Origin: Tabrizicola aquatica
Lineage (GTDB): Bacteria; Pseudomonadota; Alphaproteobacteria; Rhodobacterales; Rhodobacteraceae
DNA: 64,000 nt
Reading direction: 5' to 3'
NCBI RefSeq assembly: GCF_002900975.1
Contig: NZ_PJON01000003.1
Coordinates: 310,001 to 374,000, forward strand
Under the pieces are notes generated by a model, which had not been told where the DNA came from, did not search any database, and saw nothing but the letters and a program-made list of their open reading frames with translations. This document shows, in pieces, positions 1 to 9,214 of this stretch. The position numbers and the translations under genes are program-made. Within the stretch, counting starts at the first letter, position 1; every line of letters begins with the position of its first letter.

Positions 1-31
1 GATCATCGAAGGCAATCGCAAGTTTCTGCAT
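1..31 (-). CDS. start of a gene running off the left edge
   Basis: An ATG on the minus strand at 31 opens ten codons reading MQKLAIAFDD before the window ends. A weak purine stretch (GAGAG) lies upstream. It sits 73 bases downstream of the glutathione S-transferase stop on the same strand, so it may be the next gene of that operon. Too little sequence is present to name a family. Confidence 0.35.
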   Translation of the reverse strand, partial: MQKLAIAFDD

Positions 32-104
32 GATGCACTCTCAATTTCTGGGGGAGATCCCGTGCGACGCCCGTCACCGGGGCAACAGGCGTCGCGAGGT
101 GATG

Positions 105-731
105 TCAGGCCGCTTGCAGGGCTGCAGGCGCGGCGGACGGCCGGCTGAGCATCGTTTCGCGCCACACTTTCAGGTAGGGATGGCGGGCGAACAGATCCGG
201 CCCAAGCGCCTGGACAAGGCTTTCGGTGTACTGGACGAAGCACAGGTCAGCGAGCGTCACCTCGTCCCCGGCCAGGTAGGGCGTCTTTTCCAACTGCGCC
301 TCAAGCGCATCATAGACGACCATCACGTCGCGGGTGGCCCGCTCTACGACTGCCTCGTCTGTCGCCATTCCGTACATCGGTGCGAACAGTTTCTGGAACA
401 CCACGTCATAGGCTGCCGGGGTGAAGTAGCAGGCATCAACGCTGATCCATTGATCCATCAGGCCGCGATCTGACAGGGCCTGTGGAACGAGGGGGAGGTC
501 CGGACGCTTGGCGGCAAGATAGCGCAGGATGGCCCGAACTTCGTAGATGCGGGTGTCACCGTCCTCAAGCACGGGGACACGGCCAAAGGGATGGCGTGCC
601 AGATGTTCGGGGGACTTGTGTTCGCCCTTGGACAGATCGACCAGAACGAACTGTGCATCCTGTCCGGTTTCATGAAGCGCCATCAGGGCGGTCTTGGTGC
701 AGGCGCTGTGCGGGTTTCCGTAAAGCTTCAT
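105..731 (-). CDS. glutathione S-transferase family protein
   Basis: A 208-residue protein of normal cytosolic GST length. The N-terminal thioredoxin-like half begins MKLYGNPHSACTKT, with the Ser/Cys region where the catalytic residue of this superfamily lies. The motif FGRVPVLEDGD supplies the cis-proline after Val that holds glutathione, and an EVRAILRYLA helix follows. The C-terminal half is the all-helical domain, with TPYLAGDEVTLADLCF typical of GSTs. It is the last complete gene of the minus-strand radical SAM/P450 operon, 12 bases after the NTF2-like gene. A role in conjugating or isomerising an electrophilic product of that pathway is inference from context only. Confidence 0.88.
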   Translation of the reverse strand: MKLYGNPHSACTKTALMALHETGQDAQFVLVDLSKGEHKSPEHLARHPFGRVPVLEDGDTRIYEVRAILRYLAAKRPDLPLVPQALSDRGLMDQWISVDACYFTPAAYDVVFQKLFAPMYGMATDEAVVERATRDVMVVYDALEAQLEKTPYLAGDEVTLADLCFVQYTESLVQALGPDLFARHPYLKVWRETMLSRPSAAPAALQAA

Positions 732-743
732 TCTGCGTGCTCC

Positions 744-1685
744 TTATTGTGCCTGTTTCGCGCCGACGCCAAGCTGGTAGCCCATCTCGATCGAGTTCCC
801 GAAGGACCAGCCCTTGTCGATCTTGCCGTCTGGGGTGAAGGAAATGACGTCGATGTTGTCGACGATCACGAACCGGTTCGAGGCCGGGATCCCCATCAGC
901 TCGCCCTTGTGCCTGGCGGTGAAAATGCCCTGGTGGATCACGAACTGATTGTTGCCCCAGACGTTCACGGACTTGATCTCGGGGTCGCCGAAGGCGCTGC
1001 GCAGCATGGCAAAATCCGAAGCCGAGTGTTTCTTGCCGACGGCAAGCCCCGGTGCCATCTGGTCATCCCAGGCGATGTCGTCGGTCATGTAGTCCAGCCA
1101 CGGCTGCAACTGTCCGCCAAGCAGGTAGCTGTGATAGGTCCGCAGGTGCCGGATATTGGCCGCTTCGGCATCGGTCCGTCCCGCAACAAAGATCTCGGGT
1201 GCGGTGGCATGTGGGGGAATCTCGCGGCCCGGCTCGGCCCCGGCGCCCAGTTGCTTCAGGACACCATAGGGGTCCCAGTAGGTGCATTCCTTGATGATCT
1301 TGCCGTCTTCGCCGAACCAGAAGACCGAAGCGCCCATGACGCCGACCTGCTTGCCGCTGGCCGGCACGCCCAGATAGTCGGCGTCCTGCGTCGCGTGCCA
1401 GGTCCACACCGCAATCATGCAGCGGTCCTGGATGAACCGGTACGTGTCGGCGATGCTTTGATTGCCGAAGGTTTCGAAATGACGCGCCATGACATCGCGG
1501 ATTTCCGTGCGGCCAATCGCGTCCGGCGTGCCGGGATTCACGCGGATCGCCGCCGGTGCAAACAGCGCGCCCAAGGCATCTGCGTCGCGGCTGCGAAAGG
1601 CCTTCAGATAGGCCTCACGCGCGCCGATGATGTCGAAATCGGTTGCCAGGGCCGCTTTGGTGCGGATGGACGTTGCCTCGTTCAT
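744..1685 (-). CDS. tandem SnoaL/NTF2-like protein
   Basis: A 313-residue protein that reads as two NTF2/SnoaL-like cone folds in tandem, roughly residues 18-145 and 165-300. Each has an early AYLKAFRSRDADAL or YLLGGQLQPWLDYM helix, a central invariant-looking W, and a late segment with DGKI (EDGKIIKECTYWDPYG and PDGKIDKGWSFGN). Members of this fold include polyketide cyclases, ketosteroid-isomerase-like enzymes and dehydratases, usually with one domain per chain. The substrate is unknown. Its start overlaps the stop of the upstream 121-residue gene by four bases, so the two are translationally coupled within the radical SAM/P450 operon. Confidence 0.75.
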   Translation of the reverse strand: MNEATSIRTKAALATDFDIIGAREAYLKAFRSRDADALGALFAPAAIRVNPGTPDAIGRTEIRDVMARHFETFGNQSIADTYRFIQDRCMIAVWTWHATQDADYLGVPASGKQVGVMGASVFWFGEDGKIIKECTYWDPYGVLKQLGAGAEPGREIPPHATAPEIFVAGRTDAEAANIRHLRTYHSYLLGGQLQPWLDYMTDDIAWDDQMAPGLAVGKKHSASDFAMLRSAFGDPEIKSVNVWGNNQFVIHQGIFTARHKGELMGIPASNRFVIVDNIDVISFTPDGKIDKGWSFGNSIEMGYQLGVGAKQAQ

Positions 1686-2047
1686 TCTGCAAGCTCCTTT
1701 GTCAGGGTGACGTGATCCAGAAGGGTTTCAGGCATGGGCCCCTCGCTTGGGGCTTCGAAATCGATGTTGAAGATTTCGCGGTTGCGTTCTTTCATCCAGA
1801 CATCGAACGGGTGCCGCGAGACGGCGAGCGCGGCAAAGGCGCTGCCAAGGTCCTTGGCCGCCAGAAACATCAGGCAATGCGCCTGCCCGCCGATTTCCTG
1901 CAGATACCAGCGTTCTTCGCTTGCCCCGACCCGGGCGAGAAAATCGTTGAATTGGTCCCGTTTGGGTCCGGTCAACTGGGCGGCCAGTTCGCGCAGGGCG
2001 CCCTCCTGGCCCGGCACGATGGGGAAAGCCATGTTCATCGTCTGCAT
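1682..2047 (-). CDS. small conserved-looking protein of unknown function
   Basis: A 121-residue soluble protein without signal peptide or membrane segment. The order of elements (a strand MNMAFPIVPGQEGALRELAAQL, a helix, a strand QEIGGQAHCLMFLAAKD, a helix, HPFDVWMKERNREIF) resembles a dimeric alpha+beta barrel, as in small monooxygenase-like or DUF6176-type proteins. I cannot assign a family with confidence. It lies 28 bases downstream of the P450 and overlaps the NTF2-like gene by four bases. This fits a small accessory enzyme or binding protein in the same pathway. Confidence 0.6.
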   Translation of the reverse strand: MQTMNMAFPIVPGQEGALRELAAQLTGPKRDQFNDFLARVGASEERWYLQEIGGQAHCLMFLAAKDLGSAFAALAVSRHPFDVWMKERNREIFNIDFEAPSEGPMPETLLDHVTLTKELAE

Positions 2048-2075
2048 CGCAAGATCCTTTCGCTGTGACTTCGGG

Positions 2076-3449
2076 TTAAGGACGTTTCTCGACGCGCAGA
2101 CGCACGCCGGGATCAGAGGTCATGAAAAGCCGCGCCCGCAGATTGAGGCGTGTGTTTTCAGTGACATGGAAGGTGTATGACCGCGCGAGCATCGCCAGGA
2201 TCATGCGGCCTTCTGATTCGGCCAGATGCATCCCGATGCATTTGCGCCCGCCCGCACCAAAAGGGATGTAGGCGAACTTGTGAATCTTGGCGAAGCGGTC
2301 TGGCAGAAAGCGGTCGGGATCGAAGGCCGAGGCGTTTTCCCACAGCCGTTCGCTGCGATGCATGCACCATTGTGCGATGATCAGATCAGCGCCCTTCGGG
2401 ATCAGGTAATCCTTGAAGACGTAATCCTTCAGGCAGATCCGGCTCATGGCCCAGGAGGACGGAAACAGCCGAAGGGATTCCCGGAAGGCCCTGTCGTTCA
2501 GGTCCAGGGCGAAAAGCCCGGTGAAATCCAGGGTCTCGATCGCAACCGGATCAAGCTCGGCGCGCAATCGGTCGGCGAATTCGGGGTTCGATGCCAGAAG
2601 GTAAAAGCCGAAGGCCACGGCATTGGCCGTCGTCTCATGGCCCGCCAGGAACATGTTCATCACTTCGTGGCGGATCTTCTCATCTTCCAGCCCCTCGCCG
2701 GTTTCGGGATCGCGCGCGTCCATCAACAGCGAGAGAAGATCGGGGCGCCCGGCTTTCGGAGTGTTGCGGCGCTGCCGGATGATGCCGTCAATCATCTCTT
2801 CCATGAACTGGCGCGCCGCATAGAAGGCCTTGATCCGGGGATCATTCTCGTCTTCGGCCTGCTGGACGGGCGACCAGAGTCGGTACACCGAGTAGAGTTG
2901 CAGCAGTTCGAGGTTCTTGATGATCTCCTTCGAGAAGGCGTCGATGTCGGTCGAGAAAAGGCAGCGGATCACGATGCGTAACGTCAGCCGCTTCATTTCC
3001 TCGGTAACGTCGACTTCGCTGCCGCTTTGCTGATCCCAGTCGGCCATCGTTTCGCCGATGCTTTGGCGAAAGATGTCGAAGAACGTGGACACGGACAGCC
3101 GCGTGAAGACCGGGTTGGCCATCCGGCGGTGCTTCTTCCACTGTGGCCCGATCAGGGTGGACAGGCCCTTGCCGATGGCGGGGCTGATCTTGTCCATGAC
3201 TTCGGGGTTCTTGGAGAAGTTGCCGGCGTCATCCAGGATGATCTTCTGCACCAGCTCTGGATCGGTCACGGCGTAGATGTTGACGCCAGGAAGGAAGGCG
3301 ATCTCGCCATAGTCACGGGTGATCGCATCGAACAGTGTCAGCGGGTTGTCCATCAGCTGATGCGCGACGGCTTCGGCCTGGTCGTCGGCCGGACCCGGGG
3401 GGCGGCGCAGGGTCATGGCCAGATCGGCGTGCGACAGGTCATTGCTCAT
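2076..3449 (-). CDS. cytochrome P450
   Basis: A 457-residue soluble cytochrome P450 that uses haem and O2 to oxidise an unknown substrate. The I-helix motif AGHETTANAV, the ExxR helix (FRESLRLFP) and the haem-binding loop FGAGGRKCIG with its proximal cysteine are all present. The frame is open further upstream, but MSNDLSHADL at 3449 is the natural start: the earlier residues are low-complexity and lie inside the neighbouring gene. With this start the gene overlaps the JmjC gene by 11 bases. No ferredoxin or reductase partner is encoded nearby, so electrons must come from elsewhere. It is part of the radical SAM operon. Confidence 0.93.
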   Translation of the reverse strand: MSNDLSHADLAMTLRRPPGPADDQAEAVAHQLMDNPLTLFDAITRDYGEIAFLPGVNIYAVTDPELVQKIILDDAGNFSKNPEVMDKISPAIGKGLSTLIGPQWKKHRRMANPVFTRLSVSTFFDIFRQSIGETMADWDQQSGSEVDVTEEMKRLTLRIVIRCLFSTDIDAFSKEIIKNLELLQLYSVYRLWSPVQQAEDENDPRIKAFYAARQFMEEMIDGIIRQRRNTPKAGRPDLLSLLMDARDPETGEGLEDEKIRHEVMNMFLAGHETTANAVAFGFYLLASNPEFADRLRAELDPVAIETLDFTGLFALDLNDRAFRESLRLFPSSWAMSRICLKDYVFKDYLIPKGADLIIAQWCMHRSERLWENASAFDPDRFLPDRFAKIHKFAYIPFGAGGRKCIGMHLAESEGRMILAMLARSYTFHVTENTRLNLRARLFMTSDPGVRLRVEKRP

Positions 3450-4608
3450 TCTGGGATTCCCATGGGTTATGGCCAAGAACGACCGGAGGTTGATTGACGG
3501 CGAAGAAGTTGAAGGACCACGACAAGGTCGCGTTGCGCACCTGATGCCACCATCCCGCCGGCAGATAGATGGCGTCGCCTTCCTCCAGCGAGACGTCGAT
3601 CCGGGCGGCAAGCGTTTCGGGTTTCAGCACAGGCGCTGCTTCTGGCTCGATGCCCAGATAGCGACCGCTTGGCTGGTAGAAGGGATTGCCGCCAAGCCGC
3701 TGCGGCAGCATGTCCGCGGCATGGTGTGGCGCGATCAGCGACAGGTTCTTGCGGCCAAAGGCCTGAACGATGAAGTTGTCCACCATGTCCCGATGAAAGT
3801 TCAGCCCGGTGCCTGGCGGTCCGATCCACATCCGGGTGTTGGCGAATGCCGAGGGAGGGAACTGCGGCGGCAGGCCCACCACGCTGGCCATGGCTTCGGG
3901 GATCGCATTGGCCGCAAGATAGGGGCGATTGCCGGCATCCCCGGTCAGGTCACGGATGCTTTGCACATAATCGTGCAGGGTCGAGGTTTCGTACTGTGCC
4001 GGGCTGTCCGGCCCGTGCTCTCGCCGCAACAGCGACACGGGAATATCCCGCGCGGCATCGAGGAGCTTGTCGAAACCCGCCCGCCGCATCGGCCAGTCAT
4101 TCGCCATGCCAGCGATAAGAACCGGCGTTCCCTGTTCGGCCAGAGCGCGAAAACCCTGCGTATCCGAGGCGTCGATCCGGTCCAGTCGCGTGCAGAGATA
4201 TCCGGGGCGCGGCTGTTCGACAGAGGCGATCGCCGCGTCGGTCAGATACCAGCGCGCAAGGATCAGCATGATGGCATATTGCAGCACCTTCAAAGGGTTG
4301 GCGCCGGCATCGACCTGTGACAACCGGATGCGCCCGGTGTTCAGCAAAGTCATCACGTCAGAGCGTGCAGTCTCGAGGCTGTGGAAATCCTGGGGGGACA
4401 TTGCCGCCGCGAAAGCGGGTGCTGCCGGTAGAGCGGCCGTGACACGCAACGCTTCCGCCTCGATGACGATACCAAGCGTCTCGTCGCCGACCGACAGCAC
4501 AAAGCTGGTTTGCTGCCCGTTGAAGTAGGACGACGGGATCCGGGCGGCGCGGGCAGTCAGATGCTGGGCCAGCGGGTTGCTGGCAGGCACGGGCGTTACC
4601 TTATTCAT
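3439..4608 (-). CDS. SCP2-like / JmjC-cupin fusion oxygenase
   Basis: A 389-residue protein. The C-terminal part (about 150-389) is a JmjC/cupin-8 domain of the Fe(II)/2-oxoglutarate type. The HxD pair is at H272 and D274 (NFHRDMVDN) and the distal His at H355 in YLPAGWWHQV. The N-terminal part (about 25-120) has the pattern of an SCP2-like small-molecule-binding domain (SFVLSVGDETLGIVIE), a combination that would present a lipid-like substrate to the oxygenase. That N-terminal call is weaker. Its ATG at 4608 overlaps the stop of the upstream radical SAM gene by eight bases, and its end overlaps the P450 start. Confidence 0.8.
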   Translation of the reverse strand: MNKVTPVPASNPLAQHLTARAARIPSSYFNGQQTSFVLSVGDETLGIVIEAEALRVTAALPAAPAFAAAMSPQDFHSLETARSDVMTLLNTGRIRLSQVDAGANPLKVLQYAIMLILARWYLTDAAIASVEQPRPGYLCTRLDRIDASDTQGFRALAEQGTPVLIAGMANDWPMRRAGFDKLLDAARDIPVSLLRREHGPDSPAQYETSTLHDYVQSIRDLTGDAGNRPYLAANAIPEAMASVVGLPPQFPPSAFANTRMWIGPPGTGLNFHRDMVDNFIVQAFGRKNLSLIAPHHAADMLPQRLGGNPFYQPSGRYLGIEPEAAPVLKPETLAARIDVSLEEGDAIYLPAGWWHQVRNATLSWSFNFFAVNQPPVVLGHNPWESQNEQ

Positions 4609-6517
4609 TCTCTGGCACCTCCTGTGGGAGAAAGGTCAGGTCGCGGAATGTCTCGCTGTGGGTGAAGTTCGCGTAGGTCTCGACCCAGCCCAGAAAGCTG
4701 GCTGCGACCGGGGAAAGCCGCGCAACGAAAGCGTCATAGGCCGCCCGCGTGGGAAACTGCCGATAGAGAGCTGCGGTCACCGCATATTCGGAGATGCCGA
4801 ACGGGCCGGCCATAAGGTCGATCTGCGGCAAGGCACGGCGGACAGGCGCGGTCGCTTCGGGCTGCCGCGCAAAGTAAAGACGCAGCGCGTCGCAGGCTGC
4901 CGCTTCGATCGCGGTTTCCGAAAGGTCGGCGCTTTCCGAGGTCGCCGCCCCGTCCTTCGAGAGCCCCAGTTGCGCCAGCGCCTCGACACCGACCACGGTG
5001 GCCAGGTGCTTCGGATCGACCCTGTCGCGCAGGAAACTTGCCCATTTCGGGGTGGTGCGCCAAACCCGCGACATGAAGGTCGCAGCCAGATGGTCAAGAA
5101 AGGCGATCACCGCCCCTTGCGTGCCCAGCTTTTCCATCAGTAGGGGCGGAAAGTGAAAGGAAGGCGCGGTAATGTCGGGTGCCGCCAAACCGCCCGCCCG
5201 GCCATAGGTCACCGTGGTGGACTGATCGAAGAACGCGGCAGTTCCATCGGTCGGAAACACGCGCGTCGAGGGGATCACATAGCCCTCGCCATAATTTGCC
5301 TGAAGGCCAGAGGCTTCCAACCGGGCCAGAGTGATCGGGATGGTCTCGGCATCCATATGGGCATTGCCCAGGAAGAACGAGATCAGACCCTCGAACCGAT
5401 CCGGGCTGTTGGCGGTGAACTTTCGTTCACTATCGACGACATCGCCATTGGCCGCACCGCGGGTGTCGATCATCGCCTTCATGAATTCCAGCGCCTGTGC
5501 CGCCTTGTAGGGCACCCTTGCGCGGCGCAGATTGGTATCGTCCAACGACAGGATATCGTTGATCGCGCCTGTGTAACCGGCGCGCTTCAGGGTCCGCAGC
5601 TCGTCCCGGTTCAGTGAGGGCAGCGAGTAGCCGGACCAACGGATTGCGCGCGGTCCGGGAAACCTTTCGTTAAGCCGGATCACCCGCTCGGCAAGTTGCA
5701 TGGCGAAATCCGTGCCCTTGATGTTCATCTCGGAACACACGAACCAGAAGTCGCGAAAGCCGTTGGCGAGAAGGTAGTCAAGCTCGCCCTCGACGACATC
5801 CACGTCACGGAAGCGGGTGGTTTTGCCCTTTACGGCCGGTTCGGTGCAGAAAAAGCACGAGAAGGGGCAGCCGCGCGAAACTTCGACCGCAATGGTGGGG
5901 GGATCGGCGCTGAACAGCTTGTCGCCGTAGAAGGCGCGAATGTCGGTCAGGGCTGCATCGGTATATTCGCGGTTTGCCGCAGGGGCGGCGAACTTGCGCG
6001 GATTGTGAATTATGCCGCTGTTCTGACGATGTATCAGGTTCGGGATATTGCCCAGGTCGCGCCCCTGCAAGACATCCGAGAAGCGTGCCATGACCCAGTC
6101 CGGGCAGCCTGCAACCCCCAGATCGATGTCCATATGCTGCATCAAGCGCTCGGCGTGGGTGGTGAAGCCGAACCCGCCCATCAGGATCGGCACATCGGTC
6201 AGATCGCGCAGGATCGACGTCAGGCGCCGGCTGTCCTCGACCGGAAAATAGGTGCCAATTCGTGCGGCAGACGGCCCGGTATCCGGCGTGCGGTAATCAG
6301 ACAGATCGACGGTATCGGCCTGGCGCAGATGGATGCCGATGGACCGGGGCCGCAGGCGCGTGACAAGGTCGGTAATCCGGGCAACCCAGTCGCTGACGAA
6401 CAGCAGGTCCTGGGTTACTATGTTCAAGCCGTGCCGCCGACCGACCTCGCCCAGCTGGATGAAGGCATAGGGGTAGATCGGTCGCCAAGCGAGGTTGGAA
6501 CAGTTGAGCATCAACAT
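4601..6517 (-). CDS. B12-binding-type radical SAM enzyme
   Basis: A 638-residue enzyme. The N-terminal 200 residues resemble the Rossmann-like cobalamin-binding domain seen before many radical SAM domains (LRPRSIGIHL, VPILMGGFGFTTH, IDLGVAGCPDWVM). The radical SAM cluster motif CxxxCxxC is at C217, C221 and C224 (RGCPFSCFFC). The last 200 residues are unassigned. Such enzymes commonly methylate unactivated carbon or rearrange rings; the substrate here is unknown. I start it at ATG 6517, where AGGAGG stands six bases upstream. Two earlier ATG/in-frame starts lack a comparable site, and the longest one would run back into the SPASM-type gene. Confidence 0.85.
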   Translation of the reverse strand: MLMLNCSNLAWRPIYPYAFIQLGEVGRRHGLNIVTQDLLFVSDWVARITDLVTRLRPRSIGIHLRQADTVDLSDYRTPDTGPSAARIGTYFPVEDSRRLTSILRDLTDVPILMGGFGFTTHAERLMQHMDIDLGVAGCPDWVMARFSDVLQGRDLGNIPNLIHRQNSGIIHNPRKFAAPAANREYTDAALTDIRAFYGDKLFSADPPTIAVEVSRGCPFSCFFCTEPAVKGKTTRFRDVDVVEGELDYLLANGFRDFWFVCSEMNIKGTDFAMQLAERVIRLNERFPGPRAIRWSGYSLPSLNRDELRTLKRAGYTGAINDILSLDDTNLRRARVPYKAAQALEFMKAMIDTRGAANGDVVDSERKFTANSPDRFEGLISFFLGNAHMDAETIPITLARLEASGLQANYGEGYVIPSTRVFPTDGTAAFFDQSTTVTYGRAGGLAAPDITAPSFHFPPLLMEKLGTQGAVIAFLDHLAATFMSRVWRTTPKWASFLRDRVDPKHLATVVGVEALAQLGLSKDGAATSESADLSETAIEAAACDALRLYFARQPEATAPVRRALPQIDLMAGPFGISEYAVTAALYRQFPTRAAYDAFVARLSPVAASFLGWVETYANFTHSETFRDLTFLPQEVPENE

Positions 6518-6585
6518 GTCCACCTCCTGCGGTCTGTTCCGGCTGGGTTGAAAGTTCATGGTGTCCGCCCCCCGCGCTGTTCGGA

Positions 6586-7503
6586 TCAGGCAAAGAACAT
6601 CGGGCCGGGCATCACTGCCTTGCGCGAATTGCATCCGCGGCAGATCTCCATGTTGCCCAGGTCCCGCACCCGCGAGCGGATGATGTCGCGCAGGTTGTCA
6701 CGATCGATGTGACCCACGTTCGAAACGTGTCCGAAGTCCTGGAAGCACCCCAGGATATCGCCCTTGTGGCTGATGCTTACGCTGCCATCGCCGATGGGGC
6801 AGTACCGCTTGTTCTGCGCCAGGCCGATCAGGGTGTTCAGGAAGAACTTCACCTTGCCGGTGCCGGTCTTGTATTCGCTTTCCGAAATCTTGATGCCCAG
6901 ATCACGGGACAGCTGGGCACGCTTGCGATTGTCTTCGGCGTGATCCACCTCGCCGCCACGGTTCCACAGCGGAAAGAGGTAGAAGTTGCTGTACCCGAAC
7001 GAGCGCAGCTTTTCGACGGTAAGGGGAAGGCTGTCATAAATCACCGGCCCGCCGGTCAGGTGGACATAGACCTTGTGCCCGGCCGCCTCGCCCAAAGCGG
7101 CGATGTTGCGCCAGATCCGGTCATAGTTCAGCCCGATATGAACCTTGTCGAAAACGGGTTTGACGACCGAGCTTACGGACAGCCGGATCACGTCCACGTT
7201 GTTCACGACGGCATCGATGTTCTTCTGCGTGAAGGTGACGCCGGTCGTGGTCACATCCGTGGTGATCCCGGGACGGCGCATGATCTCAAGCAGCGTGTGA
7301 AACTGGGGATGGATTGTCGGTTCGCCCCGCCCGGCAAGATCGATTTCCCAGACATAGGACGGATCGACCTGGTCGATGATGCGCTCCATCATCTCGACCG
7401 ACATGAAGCCGTCGTCACGGATCACGGACCGCGGGCACATGCTGCAGGCCGCAGGGCACGACGGGGTAGGCTCGATGTTCACAAGAACCTTGCGCGGCAG
7501 CAT
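6586..7503 (-). CDS. radical SAM/SPASM-type enzyme
   Basis: A 305-residue radical SAM protein with CxxxCxxC at C16, C20 and C23 (SCPAACSMC) very close to the N-terminus. A GRGEPTIHP segment follows, matching the GGE motif that binds the SAM amino group. The C-terminus has further cysteines (RYCPIGDGS, LGCFQDFGH, EICRGCNSRK), as in SPASM/twitch domains carrying auxiliary Fe-S clusters. SPASM enzymes often modify peptides, but also other substrates. Start 7503 is chosen because AAGGAG lies seven bases upstream; an in-frame ATG at 7533 has no such site. It stands between two B12-type radical SAM genes in one operon. Confidence 0.87.
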   Translation of the reverse strand: MLPRKVLVNIEPTPSCPAACSMCPRSVIRDDGFMSVEMMERIIDQVDPSYVWEIDLAGRGEPTIHPQFHTLLEIMRRPGITTDVTTTGVTFTQKNIDAVVNNVDVIRLSVSSVVKPVFDKVHIGLNYDRIWRNIAALGEAAGHKVYVHLTGGPVIYDSLPLTVEKLRSFGYSNFYLFPLWNRGGEVDHAEDNRKRAQLSRDLGIKISESEYKTGTGKVKFFLNTLIGLAQNKRYCPIGDGSVSISHKGDILGCFQDFGHVSNVGHIDRDNLRDIIRSRVRDLGNMEICRGCNSRKAVMPGPMFFA

Positions 7504-7546
7504 GCGAATGCTCCTTTCAGTTTGATCGATCAAGACGGGTGTGCGG

Positions 7547-9214
7547 TCAGGCCGGTGCGTGCTGGGGCATCGGATGGGCCGGCGACATGGGGTTCATCAG
7601 ATCGCGCTGGTTGGTGTCGGTTGCATCGCTGATCACGATGCCCAACTCATCCAGCTCTCGCAGAATCTCGCGCGACAGACGTTTCACGTGATCGGGGTCG
7701 TGGCGATAGTCCTTCGGAGCGAAGGCAAGGCGCTCCAGCAGCTTCTCCACGCGGTAGTTGTCGCGCAGGGAACGTTCCGGCATGAGAGGCAGCTGGTAGG
7801 GGATCTGCCACAACACCGAAACCGCCCGTTCATTCTGCCATCGCACGGCACGGAAGGTTTCCTGATGCAGCGCGCGGGCGGTATGCACATCCATTCCGAC
7901 GTGGCTCCAGTCGGCGTCCGGGTCGTCGAAATCGGAGACCTGAATGTTGTACTTGTCGGCATCGTCCCAGACGGGCATCGTCTCGTCCGTCAGGGAAAAG
8001 ACCGAAAGCACGATGTGGCGCTCGAATTCTTCGACCAGGTAATCATGGGTCAATCGGTAGTCGTCGACGGTCTCGCCCGGGTAGCCGATCATGAACGAGC
8101 TGCGGAAATCGATACTGCTTTTCAGCAGCATCTCATGCGCCTTCCGGTTGTGCGTCGCCCGGACGGCCTTATTCATATATTTGAGAGAGTTTTCGCTCAT
8201 CGACTCAAATCCAATCGATAGCGTGATGCAATGCGATGCCTCCAGACCGTCAATCGTTTCCTGGTCGGTCAGAACATTCGCACGCGAATAGGCCTCCCAC
8301 TTTATATCATGCTGCGGCAGATCCTTGAGCAACTGGCGAAGCCGCTTCGGGGGCACCGTAAATGTCGAATCCATGGCGCGGATCAGCTGGCTTGAATTCT
8401 TCTCGGAGTAATGAAGCCAATCGCTGATGATCTTTTCGGACGATTTGTATCGCCACAGAGGTGAAGCCGCGGGGAACGAACAGAACTTGCATGTGAAAGG
8501 GCAGCCCCGCATCGACTCGTAGGGAACGATCCGGCGCGTGCCGTCGAATTCCGGCGATGGAAAGGCGTCCAGGTCGATGTATTCCGTCTTGTTCACGCAG
8601 ATCTCGCGCGACGGGCCTTCGCCCTTGGCCCAGACAAGGTTTGGCACCTCGCCAAAGGCGCGGTCTCCTTCGATCTGGCGCAAGAGGGCAGGAAAGGAAA
8701 CCTCGGCGTCGCCCTTCACAATGAAGTCGACTGCGGGAAAATCCTCCATGATTTTCTTGTACTTGAGGTTGCTGTATTGGCCGCCGACGATCAGGATGAC
8801 ATCGGGGAAATGCTTTTCGACCCAAGCCACAGCCATGCGCATCGATCGCATGTTCACGATGTAGGTCGTCGACAGGGCGATGACGTCTGGCGATGTCCGG
8901 GGCAAGCGCTGACCGTCCCACAGGTCTTCCAGGCGGAAAAGTTCATAGTCATACCCGGCCGTTTCAAGGATTGATGTAACGGCCTCGGTGGTCAGGTGCG
9001 GCTCGGCTTCAAGGCGCGGGCGGATCAGTGGCTTCGGACCTTCCTCGGTGCGATAGTGGAAATGCTGCATGCCCAGACGGCGGTTCAGACCTGGATGAAG
9101 TGGCGGTTGTTCCGCCTTGCGATCAAATAATGTGCCTTCAAGATTGTCGCTGTCATAAAAGGAACTTGCAGCAGGCCAGATCGGCCCAAGGCCGGATAGC
9201 AAAACAATCTGCAT
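7547..9214 (-). CDS. B12-binding-type radical SAM enzyme, operon-leading gene
   Basis: A 555-residue enzyme, first gene of the minus-strand operon. It has an N-terminal cobalamin-binding-like Rossmann region ([35 protein letters not shown]) and then the radical SAM motif at C238, C242 and C245 ([10 protein letters not shown]). Features of the B12-radical SAM superfamily follow, including [18 protein letters not shown] and [13 protein letters not shown]. The classical DxHxxG cobalamin lower-ligand motif is not visible, so it may bind B12 base-off without a His ligand, or not at all. AAAGGTGAG precedes the ATG. It resembles the 638-residue paralogue in architecture but not closely in sequence. 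The reaction is unknown. Confidence 0.85.
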   Translation of the reverse strand: MQIVLLSGLGPIWPAASSFYDSDNLEGTLFDRKAEQPPLHPGLNRRLGMQHFHYRTEEGPKPLIRPRLEAEPHLTTEAVTSILETAGYDYELFRLEDLWDGQRLPRTSPDVIALSTTYIVNMRSMRMAVAWVEKHFPDVILIVGGQYSNLKYKKIMEDFPAVDFIVKGDAEVSFPALLRQIEGDRAFGEVPNLVWAKGEGPSREICVNKTEYIDLDAFPSPEFDGTRRIVPYESMRGCPFTCKFCSFPAASPLWRYKSSEKIISDWLHYSEKNSSQLIRAMDSTFTVPPKRLRQLLKDLPQHDIKWEAYSRANVLTDQETIDGLEASHCITLSIGFESMSENSLKYMNKAVRATHNRKAHEMLLKSSIDFRSSFMIGYPGETVDDYRLTHDYLVEEFERHIVLSVFSLTDETMPVWDDADKYNIQVSDFDDPDADWSHVGMDVHTARALHQETFRAVRWQNERAVSVLWQIPYQLPLMPERSLRDNYRVEKLLERLAFAPKDYRHDPDHVKRLSREILRELDELGIVISDATDTNQRDLMNPMSPAHPMPQHAPA

